A DNA stretch of 64,000 nucleotides. Source: Ferranicluibacter quercicola. GTDB lineage: Bacteria > Pseudomonadota > Alphaproteobacteria > Rhizobiales > Rhizobiaceae. The notes under the pieces are model-generated. The model saw only the letters and a program-made list of their open reading frames with translations. It ran no database searches and was not told where the DNA came from. Shown piece by piece: positions 1 through 12,153 of the stretch. The DNA is taken from contig NZ_JAJOZR010000009.1 in assembly GCF_021168455.1 (NCBI RefSeq), positions 1 to 64,000 of the forward strand, given 5' to 3'. The translations under genes and the position numbers were made by a program. Numbering within the stretch: the first letter of the stretch is position 1; each line of letters opens with the position of its first letter.

Positions 1-2
1 AG

Positions 3-514
3 ACGCTGACGGCCGATCGCGACAACCGGTATCTGATGATCGATAGTACGATCGTTCGTGCCCATCAGCAGGCCGCAACGGGAAAAGGGGGGCCAAGGAT
101 CAGGCGCTGGGGCGTTCCCGAGGCGGACTGACCACCAAGATCCACATGCTGGCCGATGCACTGGGCCGGCCGCTGCGGTTCATCGTGACGGCAGGCCAGA
201 TCGGCGACATCACCCAGGCTCCGGCGCTTCTGGAAGGACAGACGGGCGATGCCGTTCTGGCGGACAAAGCCTATGATAGCAATGCCTTGCGTGAAGCGAT
301 CGCTGGCATGGGAGCCGAGGCGGTGATCCCGTCAAACCGCTCGCGAAAGATCATCATTCCGCACGATGACGTCGCCTACATCCATCGCAATCGCATCGAG
401 CGGTGCTTCAACCGAATGAAACACTTCCGCCGCTTCGCCACCCGCTATGACCGCAGAACCATTCACTTCGAAGGCTTCATCTGCCTCGCCGCAGCAATGA
501 TCTGGCTGCGATGA
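3..514 (+). CDS. IS5-family DDE transposase, 3' part, read in two frames
   Basis: The transposase is readable in two overlapping frames. The first runs from the window edge and holds the first catalytic Asp in the context MIDSTIVRAHQ. The second covers 92-514 and holds the second Asp (VLADKAYDS) and the catalytic Glu (NRIERCFNRMKHFRR), so all three DDE residues of a strand-transferase are present. The frames join at an A4G6 run at 83-92, and a -1 slip there gives one continuous protein. Programmed frameshifting is known in several IS5 subgroups, so the element may be functional and not broken. The C-terminal end (CLAAAMIWLR) is typical of a complete IS5 transposase. Confidence 0.85.
83..92 (+). 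promoter_or_regulatory. Probable -1 translational frameshift site (A4G6)
   Basis: A run of four A followed by six G lies exactly where the upstream frame (ending TGKGG) must shift back one base to continue as AKDQALGRSRGG. A ribosome with GGG in the P site can re-pair one base back. A simple indel pseudogene would look similar, but the slippery composition and the IS5 precedent favour a programmed site. Confidence 0.55.
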
Positions 515-1177
515 ATGTCGATCCGGCCTAAGGCGGATGGTTATAGATCTCACCATCTCGTGTTTGATTACAAGGGGCCAAGAGAGAATACTTCCTACGA
601 TGGCCTAAAAATTGAGGTTCAGGTTAGGACTCGTCTGCAGCATGCTTGGGCCACTGCCGTCGAAGCAGTTGGAATTTTCACAAAGCAAGCGCTCAAATCA
701 AATCAGGGTGATGAAGACTGGCTGCGATTTTTCGCACTAATGGGTTCGGCCATCGCTGCAATTGAGAAATGTAATCCGATACCAAATACACCGCTTGATA
801 AGCAAAATTTGATCAATGAAATCAAGATCCTTTCTGACTCTCTGCATGTGGGCGAAATGTTAATGGTGTATAACACCACTATCCAAGCTGTCGGAGCCGC
901 AAAAGACGCTAAATATTTCTTGCTTATCTTGGATCCCGATGCTGCCAAAATCACAGTCCGTCGATATAAAGCTAAAGAATCAGAGAAGGCAAACAGAGAC
1001 TATACAAAACTTGAAAGTGAAATTGTGGAAAATTCTGCTACTCAAGTCGTTCTTGTTTCCGTTGAAAACATTAATGCGTTGAAGCGCGCGTACCCCAATT
1101 ATTTCCTTGATACAAATACATTCTCGGATGTCGTCAAGCAGGTTTTAAATGGAAAGTTTCCTGATCCTATAAAATAA
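515..1177 (+). pseudogene. RelA/SpoT-domain alarmone synthetase-like gene, 5' truncated by the IS
   Basis: About 215 codons remain. The first residues, PKADGYRSHHLVF, correspond to the conserved PK-x-x-GYRS-H segment of the (p)ppGpp synthetase fold, and residues 33-52 carry the second signature (EVQVRTRLQHAWATAVE). The N-terminal half of the catalytic domain, with the ATP-binding part, is missing because the insertion sequence lies immediately upstream. The remaining C-terminal ~150 residues are not recognisable; there is no HD hydrolase, TGS or ACT domain, so this was a short single-domain synthetase, not the housekeeping Rel. Base composition is clearly AT-richer than in all neighbours, suggesting horizontal acquisition. 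The apparent ATG at 515 lies at or in the IS end and is probably not the original start. Family-level assignment is firm; biological role (small alarmone synthetase or toxSAS-type toxin) is inference. Confidence 0.75.
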
Positions 1178-1246
1178 AAATTTAATCTCTATTTATTTGT
1201 CGGATTAACAAATTTCTACAAAAATTAAGAGACTCAAGTTTTTTGA

Positions 1247-4366
<3,120 letters not shown>

Positions 4367-4552
4367 GCCGGAAATATGGAGAGAGTCTGGCCGAAAGGGA
4401 AGAGGAGAAGAACACATCGTGTACGCCTGTCGTCAGGAGCGTTTCCGACGGCGCGCCGCGCGTCCTGCGTGCAACTTTGGGGCGTGTCATCATACATTAG
4501 AAAGGTTTTGGTGAGCATCTTTTGCGTCTGACACGTTGGGGGACTGGGGACC

Positions 4553-6364
4553 ATGAAGCATTTTCGAATTTCCACGCGGCTCTACGGGCTGGTTGCCATG
4601 GCGCTGCTGATCATGGCGGGGGCGATGACGTTCTCGCTGTTTCAGGCGCATGACCGGCTGGTGGACGAGCGCAAGGCCATGCTGGCGGCGATGGACCAGA
4701 GCGCCATCGGCATCTTCACCTATTACAACGGCCTGGAGACGGCCGGCACGATGACGCAGGCGGCGGCGCAGGCGGCCGCGATCGACGCGGTCAAGGCGAT
4801 GCGGTTCCAGAACTCCGGCTATCTCTGGATCAACGACATGGACGCGCGGATGGTCATGCATCCGATCAAGCCGGAGCTGAACGGCAAGGACCAGAGCGGC
4901 AATGTCGATCCGAACGGCAAGCACCTGTTCGTGGAATTCGTCAAGGTGGTGAAGGCCTCGGGGCAGGGCGCGGTGGACTACTACTGGCCGAAGCCCGGCA
5001 TCGACGCGCCGGTGCTGAAATATTCCTACGTCATCGGCTTCAAGCCCTGGGGCTGGGTGGTCGGCACCGGCGTCTATGCCGACGATCTCGCGGCGATGTT
5101 CCGGCAGGGTCTGCTGCAGCTGTCCGCAATCTCGGCCGTGGCCGGTCTCCTGATCCTCGGCGTCGCGCTCGCCGTCGTGCGCAGCGTGGTCCGCCCGGTG
5201 GAGCGGCTGAAGGCCTCCATGCTGGCGATCTCGCGCGAGGACGTCTCGTCGCCGGTGCCGGAGACGGACCGCGGCGACGAGATCGGCCAGATGGCGAGCG
5301 CGCTGGGCGTGCTGCGCGACAGCGTGTCCGAGCGGATCGCCCTGCGCGGCCGCGAGGCGGCGCAGCAAGGCGAGATCGAAACCGAGCGCCGCAGCAACGA
5401 GGCGCGCACCCAGCGCCATGCCGAGGCGCAGGCCGACGCCATGGCCACCATCGGCACGGCGCTGGAAGCGCTGGCGCGCGGCGACCTGACGGCGCATATC
5501 GACCATATCTCGCCGGAATATGCCAAGCTGCGCGACGACTTCAACCAGGCGGTCGCCGCGCTGGCGGGTGCCGTGCGGTCCATCGCGCAGTCCACCGACG
5601 TCGTGCACGAGAATGCCGGCGACATTTCCGAGGCGGCCGGCAACCTGTCGCGGCGCACGGAGCAGCAGGCGGCGGCGCTGGAGGAAACGGCCGCGGCGCT
5701 CGACCAGATCACCTCCACGGTGCGCAACGCCTCCGAGCGGGCCGGCGAGGCGCGCAACATGGTGGCGGAAACCAAATCGAGCGCGGCGAAATCCGGCGAG
5801 ATCGTGCGCAGCGCCATCGCGGCCATGAGCCGGATCGAGGGCTCCTCGGCGCGCATCGGCCAGATCATCGGCGTGATCGACGAGATCGCCTTCCAGACCA
5901 ACCTGCTCGCTCTCAACGCCGGCGTCGAGGCGGCGCGGGCCGGCGAGGCGGGCCGCGGCTTCGCCGTCGTGGCGCAGGAGGTGCGCGAACTGGCCCAGCG
6001 CTCCGCGCAGGCGGCCAAGGAGATCAAGGAGCTGATCCGCAGCTCGACCGGCGAGGTGGAAAGCGGCGTCGCCCTCGTCCGCTCGACCGGCGACGCGTTG
6101 ATGGAGATCGAAACCCTTGTTAACCGCGTCAACGACCACGTCGCCTCCATCGCCACCGCCGCCCGCGAGCAGGCGACCGGCCTGCAGGAGGTCAATGTCG
6201 CCGTCAACAGCATGGACCAGATGACCCAGCAGAACGCGGCCATGGTGGAGGAAACCACCGCGGCGAGCCAGACGTTGGCGCAGGAAAGCCGGACGCTGAA
6301 GGATCTGCTGCAGACGTTCCGCCTGGGCGGCGCCGGGGAGCGATCGGTGCGGCGGGCGGCCTGA
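4553..6364 (+). CDS. Methyl-accepting chemotaxis protein with Cache sensor
   Basis: This is an inner-membrane chemoreceptor that passes periplasmic ligand signals to CheA/CheW. Its 603 aa read in order: a membrane segment at about 12-32, a periplasmic single-Cache domain at about 40-185 (FQNSGYLWINDMDARMVMHP and WGWVVGTGVYADDL are characteristic), a second membrane segment at about 188-210, HAMP at about 210-262, a second HAMP-like segment near 300-350, and the cytoplasmic signalling hairpin with the highly conserved tip DEIAFQTNLLALNAGVEAARAGE near residue 445. The start at 4553 follows a G-rich Shine-Dalgarno region. No chemotaxis genes lie nearby, and there is no C-terminal CheR-tethering pentapeptide (the end is RSVRRAA). 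The ligand cannot be predicted from the sequence. Confidence 0.95.
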   Translation: MKHFRISTRLYGLVAMALLIMAGAMTFSLFQAHDRLVDERKAMLAAMDQSAIGIFTYYNGLETAGTMTQAAAQAAAIDAVKAMRFQNSGYLWINDMDARMVMHPIKPELNGKDQSGNVDPNGKHLFVEFVKVVKASGQGAVDYYWPKPGIDAPVLKYSYVIGFKPWGWVVGTGVYADDLAAMFRQGLLQLSAISAVAGLLILGVALAVVRSVVRPVERLKASMLAISREDVSSPVPETDRGDEIGQMASALGVLRDSVSERIALRGREAAQQGEIETERRSNEARTQRHAEAQADAMATIGTALEALARGDLTAHIDHISPEYAKLRDDFNQAVAALAGAVRSIAQSTDVVHENAGDISEAAGNLSRRTEQQAAALEETAAALDQITSTVRNASERAGEARNMVAETKSSAAKSGEIVRSAIAAMSRIEGSSARIGQIIGVIDEIAFQTNLLALNAGVEAARAGEAGRGFAVVAQEVRELAQRSAQAAKEIKELIRSSTGEVESGVALVRSTGDALMEIETLVNRVNDHVASIATAAREQATGLQEVNVAVNSMDQMTQQNAAMVEETTAASQTLAQESRTLKDLLQTFRLGGAGERSVRRAA

Positions 6365-6505
6365 GGCGGGCGAAAGCCGGGGCAGCCGAGAGCTTGGGCG
6401 GGAAGGGCGTTGCGGGAGCGGCGCCCTTTTTGCGTTGGGGGGTGGCGGTCGGGAGTTGGCAGTCGGCAGTCGGCAGTTGACGGGCGGTTGTGGTTTGGTT
6501 TCAGG

Positions 6506-6575
6506 GCCGTGAGCCGTGAGCCGTGAGCCGTGAGCCGTGAGCCGTGAGCCGTGAGCCGTGAGCCGTAAGCCGTGA
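6506..6575 (+). repeat. Heptamer tandem repeat GCCGTGA (10 units) in gene-free 6365-6830
   Basis: Eight perfect GCCGTGA units, one GCCGTAA variant and one further perfect unit follow each other without gaps. Just upstream (6453-6478) is a shorter array of GGCAGTC units, and degenerate copies of AGCCGTRAG continue to about 6770. The whole 6365-6830 gap between the chemoreceptor and the convergent thioesterase gene consists of such decayed simple repeats; I see no gene in it. The unit length of seven would shift frames if translated, but no gene crosses it. Confidence 0.9.
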
Positions 6576-6830
6576 GCGGTGGGGCATGCGCTGTAAGCCG
6601 TAGGCGACGGGGCCGTAAACGGTGGGCCGTGGGCCGTATGTCGTCAGCCGGAAGCCGCGAGCCGTGGTGATGAGGATCGGGTCCCCGGCGGAGCCGGTGG
6701 TCGTGAAAGGGCGGCAGGCGGTTGGTCTCAGGTCGTGAGCCGTCCGTCGTAAGCCGGGGGTGATGAGGATCGGGGCCTTGGCGGGATCGGTGGTGGTGAT
6801 GGGGCGGCGGGGCTGAGGGGGATTCGGGCG

Positions 6831-7211
6831 TCAGCGTTCGGCGGGGACGGGGGTGGGGTGGCCTTCGGCGTCGAGGGCGACCATGACGAAGGTGGCGTCG
6901 GTGACCTTTTCCATGCGGTCGGCGAGGTAGCGCTGGGCCCAGACTTCGACCTTGAGCGTGATCGAGGTGCGGCCGACGGCGGCGATGTCGGTGTAGACGC
7001 AGAGCGTGTCGCCGATCTTGACCGGCAGAGCGAAGGCCATTTCGCGCACCGCCGCGGTGACGACGCGGCCGCGGGCGCGCTCGGCGGCGCGGATGCCGCA
7101 GGACAGATCCATCTGCGCCATGACCCAGCCGCCGAAGATATCGCCGGCCGCATTGGCATCGGCCGGCATGGCCAGGGTCCGCAAGGTCAGTTCGCCGCTC
7201 GGCGTCGCCAT
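6831..7211 (-). CDS. Acyl-CoA thioesterase, YciA/hot-dog family
   Basis: The product (126 aa) hydrolyses acyl-CoA thioesters to free acid and CoA in the cytoplasm. The hot-dog core is visible: LRTLAMPADANAAGDIFGGW contains the helix with the Asp/Gly signature of YciA/BACH-type enzymes (DIFGGWVMAQMD), followed by beta strands with VTAAVREMAFALPVKIGD and ITLKVEVWAQ. The length fits a single-domain YciA. The start at 7211 (MATPSGELTLR) is chosen because GGAGAG lies 6 nt upstream; an in-frame ATG at 7235 would add MPKQTER. The gene is flanked on both sides by non-coding repeats. Substrate chain length is unknown. Confidence 0.88.
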   Translation of the reverse strand: MATPSGELTLRTLAMPADANAAGDIFGGWVMAQMDLSCGIRAAERARGRVVTAAVREMAFALPVKIGDTLCVYTDIAAVGRTSITLKVEVWAQRYLADRMEKVTDATFVMVALDAEGHPTPVPAER

Positions 7212-7462
7212 GGCTCTCTCCGTCTGCTTCGGCATGTGTGCGCCGGGACTGGGGCAGTCCGGGGGCGTGCCACGGACGGGTTTGCATGGTCCCGTGCGTA
7301 TCGCGGTTGCGGGCGTTCGTCATCCCCTGATGTTGGAAAGTGGCGATGGTTTTGGTGTGAGATGAGGGTGGTCTTTGCACACCGCGTCCGGGGATTCGCG
7401 CGCTGTCGTTGCGCGGTGGTGCGCGGGATGAGGATGCTTGGGACGCTCTGCGGGTGGGGTTT

Positions 7463-7600
7463 GCCCCTCACCCTAGCCCTCTCCCCGCTTGCGGGGCGAG
7501 GGGACGTGCCCTGCCTGGCGTTTTCGATTGCGGCAGTTCGGTGCCACGGGTCCCTTCGCCCCGCGTGCGGGGAGACGGTCGCAGCAGCGGGATGAGGGGC
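7463..7600. repeat. Mosaic palindromic repeat, copy A
   Basis: This ~138-bp element is bounded by the inverted ends GCCCCTCA and TGAGGGGC and has two internal hairpins (CTCTCCCCGCTTGCGGGG and CGCCCCGCGTGCGGGGAGA), separated by a poorly conserved middle. The same architecture recurs at 15696-15835 (same orientation) and 22814-22953 (inverted). It resembles the RIME/RPE-type intergenic elements described in rhizobia. It lies in the 7212-7835 gap, which contains no gene. Confidence 0.85.
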
Positions 7601-7637
7601 GGTCTCTGCGCTCTGTTTTTGGGATTGAAGAAGAAAG

Positions 7638-7797
7638 GCCCTCTCGGCCCTGCCGGGCATCTCCCCCACAAGGGGGGAGAAGACTCGGGGCGGACCGCTC
7701 GTTTTAAACAAGCGTTCAAGATTGTCGCGAAGGTCGCGCCACACGTTTTCTCCCCCCTTGTGGGGGAGATGGCCGGCAGGCCAGAGAGGGATTTTCC
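7638..7797. repeat. Second palindromic repeat family, two inverted copies
   Basis: Two ~50-bp units face each other. The left one (7638-7684) contains CATCTCCCCCACAAGGGGGGAG; the right one (7745-7797) is its near reverse complement (CTCCCCCCTTGTGGGGGAGATG) with matching outer arms GCCCTGCCGGGC and GCCGGCAGGC. The spacer is about 60 bp. Outer-arm relics (CCAGAGAGGGTTTTTCC) also occur at 15864-15880. It could form a very long hairpin in RNA. Confidence 0.8.
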
Positions 7798-7835
7798 TTT
7801 TTCGACCGGGAAGGCGGACCGTGGCGCGCGCGGCC

Positions 7836-8081
7836 TCAGGCGGTTCCGGATGACGGGTCGGGGAGGGTGGGGAGCCCGAGGCGGAGGCGTTGGCCGCGGG
7901 CGTAGCTGAGGGCCCAGTCGTGCTGGACGAAGGACTGGCGGCGCTCGATGCCGTTCTCGATGATGACGACGTTCCACTCGTCGCGGTCGGCGACGACGGC
8001 GACGGCCATGGCCGTCAGCGCATCGGGGCCGGCAAGGGCGTCGGCCGCGACGGTGGCTGTGATCTGCTGCATGTGGTCCAT
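7836..8081 (-). CDS. Small hypothetical protein
   Basis: An 81-residue protein beginning MDHMQQITATVAADALAG and containing DRDEWNVVIIENGIERRQSFVQHDWALSYARGQ. It has no membrane segment or recognised catalytic motif. The composition looks like a real protein: balanced charges, a plausible beta-strand stretch (WNVVII) and an aromatic, Arg-rich helix. I recall similar small proteins as conserved hypotheticals in rhizobia, but cannot confirm this here. It stands alone between repeats and the gap upstream of the extensin-like gene. Confidence 0.6.
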   Translation of the reverse strand: MDHMQQITATVAADALAGPDALTAMAVAVVADRDEWNVVIIENGIERRQSFVQHDWALSYARGQRLRLGLPTLPDPSSGTA

Positions 8082-8653
8082 GGCCGGCCCTCTCCTCCCG
8101 CAGGCCGCATGTCCGGTGACCGCGCGGTCCCCGACAGGCGTCGTCTCTCAGTGCTTTGTCGTCCCAGATGCAGTCCCCGGAACGATCCCGCGTCGGCCGG
8201 ATCGTTCCCATGCGGGCATGGAACCGCGCGCGCTCCGTCGCGCCGCCGCCCTGCCTTGCCGTCTCCTGCTGCTCCGTCCCGAGCCCCCTCGGGATGGGGA
8301 TGTCCGCTGCCCGGATCAGGTGCCGGGCCGGCGCTGCGCGAAGGCCCGCCGATGGGCTCACGATAGCGGGTTTGCGGGCCGGAGTAAACGGCGGCGGGTG
8401 GTCCGATACGGCAAGCGCGTAACCCTTCATTTACCATGATGACCTAGAATCGCGCGATCGGCCCGCGCATGCGCCGCGTGCCCGGAAATGACCGAAGAGC
8501 GGCGGCAGTGTTTGCGCCTGCAGCGTTGCCCGCGCCGAGATCGGTCCGGGATGCTGCGGCGGATCGAGAGCGCCCGAGCGCTCCTATCTGGTCCTGCCCG
8601 GCGCGCCGGGGCTTTTCCGGGAAACCGGCTCCGTTCGAAAGGCGATATCCGGC
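8082..8653. other. Gene-free region with a 10-bp inverted repeat (8179-8208)
   Basis: No convincing gene is seen in these ~570 bp; the open frames have skewed Arg/Pro/Ala composition. It holds an inverted repeat with 10-bp arms GGAACGATCC and GGATCGTTCC around a 10-base loop, not followed by a T tract. The sequence just before the extensin-like gene should hold its promoter, but no clear -35/-10 pair stands out. Confidence 0.5.
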
Positions 8654-9847
8654 ATGGCGAACCTTCCAGAATCTTCCCGACGTCTTCTCCGCCGGCCGTT
8701 CGCCTCGCTCGGTCTGATGCTGGCGCTGGCGGCGTGCTCCACGGATGTGCTGGAGCCGCCCGAGCGCATGAGCGGCCTGCGCCCCGTGACGGCGGCGCGG
8801 CAGGAGCGGGTGGCGAGCTATCCCGTGCGCGAGGCCTCGTCGCCGGAGGGGACGTCGCCGATCCCCGCGAGCGGAATCGACATCGACGCCATGGTGACGG
8901 CCGCGCCCGTGGTGGGGCTGGCGGAGGAGCAGAGCCGCGACATTCATGGGGGTCCGGCGGCGCAGAGCGCGCCTTCGGGACCGGTGCTGGTGGACGGGAT
9001 CGGCACGAGCAGCGTGCATGTGCTTTCCGTGCCCCCGCGCCAGATGGCGGCCGCCCCGCTTTCCGTGCCGGACGACACCGCATCGGTCGCGACGGCGGGT
9101 AGCGATCCGGACCTGCCGCCGCTGACGCCCGAGCGGATGGAGATGGAGGCGCGGCGCAAGGCGCAGTTTCTGGAGCAGGAACAGCGGGTGATGATGCAGC
9201 GGCGCGACAAGGCGCGCGAGGAACAGGTGGCCTTTCTGCCGCGGGCCGGCAATCCGGTCGATGCGCTGTCCCAACCGGATGCCAGCGGGCAGATGCCGGC
9301 CTCCGAGATCGCCTGCCGCAAGCGGCTGACGGCGCTGGGCGTGCGCTTTACCGACGTGCCGCGCATTTCCAACGGGCCGTCCTGCGGCATCGACCATCCG
9401 ATCCAGCTGTCGGGTCTCTCCGGCGATATCGCCGTCAAGCCGGCGGTGAAGCTGAACTGCGCGGTGACCGAAGCCTTCGCGCTGTGGGTGAAGAACGAAC
9501 TCGCGCCATCGGCCCGCTATCGCTATCTCAGCGGCATCGGCACCATCAAGCCGCTCGGCGGCTATTCCTGCCGGACGATGAACTCGCGGCGCGGCGCGGC
9601 CATGTCGGAGCATGCGCATGGCAACGCCATCGACGTGGGCAAGTTCGTGCTGAAGAACGGCAAGGAGATCGACGTGCGCAAGCCCGGCTTCTTCGCCTTC
9701 CGGGAGAAGGGCCTGCTGAAAGCGGTCCGGCAGGACAGCTGCAAATATTTCAACACCGTCCTCGGGCCGGGCAGCGATCCGTTTCACAAGGATCATTTCC
9801 ACTTCGACCTGCGCTCACGCGCCTCCGGCTACCGGCATTGCGACTGA
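8654..9847 (+). CDS. Extensin-like lipoprotein with M15-type peptidase fold
   Basis: A 397-aa predicted lipoprotein: basic N terminus, hydrophobic segment at about 18-30 and a lipobox LAAC, so it should be anchored in the periplasm. Residues 33-220 form a low-complexity Pro/Ala/Glu linker. The C-terminal ~180 residues match the extensin-like C domain, which is structurally related to D-Ala-D-Ala carboxypeptidase/M15 zinc peptidases; the His/Asp pattern SEHAHGNAIDVG and DPFHKDHFHFDL supplies likely zinc ligands, with several conserved Cys (ASEIACRKRL, SCGIDHP, YSCRTMN, QDSCKYF). A role in peptidoglycan maturation is inferred from the fold. The gene is monocistronic and followed by a hairpin. 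Confidence 0.85.
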   Translation: MANLPESSRRLLRRPFASLGLMLALAACSTDVLEPPERMSGLRPVTAARQERVASYPVREASSPEGTSPIPASGIDIDAMVTAAPVVGLAEEQSRDIHGGPAAQSAPSGPVLVDGIGTSSVHVLSVPPRQMAAAPLSVPDDTASVATAGSDPDLPPLTPERMEMEARRKAQFLEQEQRVMMQRRDKAREEQVAFLPRAGNPVDALSQPDASGQMPASEIACRKRLTALGVRFTDVPRISNGPSCGIDHPIQLSGLSGDIAVKPAVKLNCAVTEAFALWVKNELAPSARYRYLSGIGTIKPLGGYSCRTMNSRRGAAMSEHAHGNAIDVGKFVLKNGKEIDVRKPGFFAFREKGLLKAVRQDSCKYFNTVLGPGSDPFHKDHFHFDLRSRASGYRHCD

Positions 9848-9880
9848 ACGGTGGCACGGACGGCGGGCGCCGAAAAAGAA

Positions 9881-9913
9881 GGCCGGCCTTCTGTTTTCAG
9901 ACAGAAGCCGGCC
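9881..9913. terminator. Hairpin after the extensin-like gene
   Basis: Arms GGCCGGCCTTCTG and CAGAAGCCGGCC pair with one bulged base, 34 bp after the stop codon. A T-rich flank exists only on the minus strand (AAAAAGAA at 9873-9880 on the plus strand), so on the plus strand it would be a weak or structure-only terminator. Confidence 0.45.
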
Positions 9914-10123
9914 CCAAGAAACCGGGCGGAGGGGACTGCCAGCCGATCGGTGCAAACCACGAGAGCGGAGCGACGAGGCCCGGCCCGAGTGCCCGGCGAC
10001 CGTGATCGATTCTGGCGAAGGATTGATGACAGACGGCGAGAGATCGATGCGCGGACGCCGGATGACTTTTGGCGCAGGGATGCCATATAAGGCATCCCGT
10101 CCCCCGCAGTCCGGATCATCGCC

Positions 10124-11046
<923 letters not shown>

Positions 11047-11050
<4 letters not shown>

Positions 11051-11808
11051 ATGTCGAAGCTGTCAAGGCGATCTACCTGTTCGAGATGGCCCGCACGCGG
11101 CGCACGCTGCTGCAGAGCGTGGTCTCTCCCGTCATTTCCACCTCGCTCTATTTCATCGTCTTCGGGGCGGCGGTGGGCTCGCGCATCCAGGAAATCGAGG
11201 GCGTCTCCTACGGCGCCTTCATCACGCCGGGGCTGATCATGCTGACCCTGCTGACGCAGTGCATCGGCAATGGCTCCTTCGGCATCTACTTCCCGAAGTT
11301 CACCGGCACGATCTACGAGATCCTGTCCTCGCCGATCTCCATGACCGAAATCGTGCTCGGCTATGTCGGGGCGGCGGCGACGAAGGGGATGCTGGTGGGG
11401 CTGATCATCCTTGCCACCGCGTCGCTGTTCGTGGACCTCTCCATCGCCCATCCCTTCGTCATGCTGGTGTTCTTCGTGCTGACCGCCGTGACCTTCTCGC
11501 TGTTCGGCTTCCTCATCGGCATCTGGGCCAAGGATTTCGAGCAGCTGAACCTTATCCCCATGCTGGTCATTCCGCCGCTCGTCTTCCTCGGCGGCAGCTT
11601 CTATTCCGTCTCGATGCTGCCGCCCTTCTGGCAGGCCGTCAGCCACGCCAATCCGGTGCTCTACCTCATTTCCGGCTTCCGCTGGTCTTTCTTCGAGATC
11701 TCGGAAGTAAACCCCCTCCTGAGCTTCGCCATCATCATCGGATTTCTGGCCGTGCTGATGGGGCTGCTGGTGTGGATTTTCAGGACGGGGTATCGGTTGC
11801 GGAATTAG
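11047..11808 (+). CDS. ABC-2 type transporter, permease
   Basis: A 253-aa integral membrane protein with about six hydrophobic segments and the ABC-2 motif region near residues 180-215 (VIPPLVFLGGSFYSVSMLPPFWQAVSHANPV, where the P-x-x-F-x-G and NP are typical). It resembles E. coli YadH and pairs with the ATPase gene that overlaps it by 4 bp. Together they form a simple exporter of one ATPase and one permease, probably a homodimer of each. The substrate is unknown. Confidence 0.92.
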
Positions 11809-11836
11809 GGGCGGCGCCATCGCCTGGCTGGCAGAC

Positions 11837-11871
11837 TTGCCGACCTTCTCGGGGTGCTATATATGTAGCAC
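11837..11871 (+). promoter_or_regulatory. Toxin-antitoxin promoter with inverted-repeat operator
   Basis: A -35-like TTGCCG at 11837-11842 and a -10-like TATATG at 11860-11865 are 17 bp apart. The -10 box is framed exactly by the inverted repeat GTGCTA (11854-11859) and TAGCAC (11866-11871). This is the arrangement expected if the antitoxin or the toxin-antitoxin complex represses its own operon. It lies 19 bp before the antitoxin start. Confidence 0.65.
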
Positions 11872-11889
11872 ATTACAGGGGGTGAACGG

Positions 11890-12153
11890 ATGTCCAACAC
11901 AGCGAAAATCCGTCGTCAGGGCGGCGCCACGGTCTTCAGCATTCCGCCTGCGCTTCTGAAGATGCTGGGCGCGGACGTCGGTACGGAGCTGGCTCTGGTC
12001 GTCGACAATGGTGCGCTCGTCGCGACTCCGGTGAAGACGAGGAAGCGATACACGCTTGCCGAGCTTCTGGAAGGCGCCGACGAGATGGTGGCCCTGAACA
12101 AGCAGGCAGCGGCGTGGGAGACCGGCGCCCCGGTCGGGAACGAAGTGCTCTGA
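11890..12153 (+). CDS. AbrB/MazE-fold antitoxin, ChpS-like
   Basis: This 87-residue protein starts with a SpoVT/AbrB swapped-hairpin domain (AKIRRQGGATVFSIPPALLKMLGADVGTELALVV), a DNA-binding beta fold, followed by a flexible acidic tail of the kind that wraps the toxin (LAELLEGADEMVALN). It should neutralise the following PemK/MazF toxin and autoregulate the operon through the inverted repeat just upstream. A G-rich Shine-Dalgarno (AGGGGGTG) precedes the start. Its TGA overlaps the toxin ATG by one base, a typical coupling that fixes the stoichiometry. Confidence 0.9.
   Translation: MSNTAKIRRQGGATVFSIPPALLKMLGADVGTELALVVDNGALVATPVKTRKRYTLAELLEGADEMVALNKQAAAWETGAPVGNEVL

Larger units (their letters stand above)
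1..529 (+). mobile_element. IS5-family insertion sequence, right-hand part
   Basis: The window opens inside an insertion sequence whose left end lies outside. It carries the 3' part of a DDE transposase of the IS5 family (IS427-like by its two-frame layout) and ends shortly after the transposase stop at 514. The exact right end is not certain: the stretch 513-530 looks like a terminal inverted repeat running into a CTAA-type target, but the matching left end cannot be seen. The gene fragment that follows at once is a RelA/SpoT-domain gene lacking its 5' part, so the element probably inserted into it. Confidence 0.85.

Noticed and set aside
6506..6575. CRISPR-like array
   Set aside because: The units are only 7 bp and contiguous, without spacers, and no cas genes are present.
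5074..7380. A 768-codon frame antisense to the chemoreceptor and thioesterase genes
   Set aside because: It crosses the simple-repeat region and the opposite strands of confirmed genes and has strongly skewed Arg/Pro/Ala composition.
9881..9913. Strong terminator on the minus strand from the T-rich flank
   Set aside because: No minus-strand gene ends here, so the T tract on that strand is probably fortuitous; it is kept only as a hairpin after the extensin-like gene.
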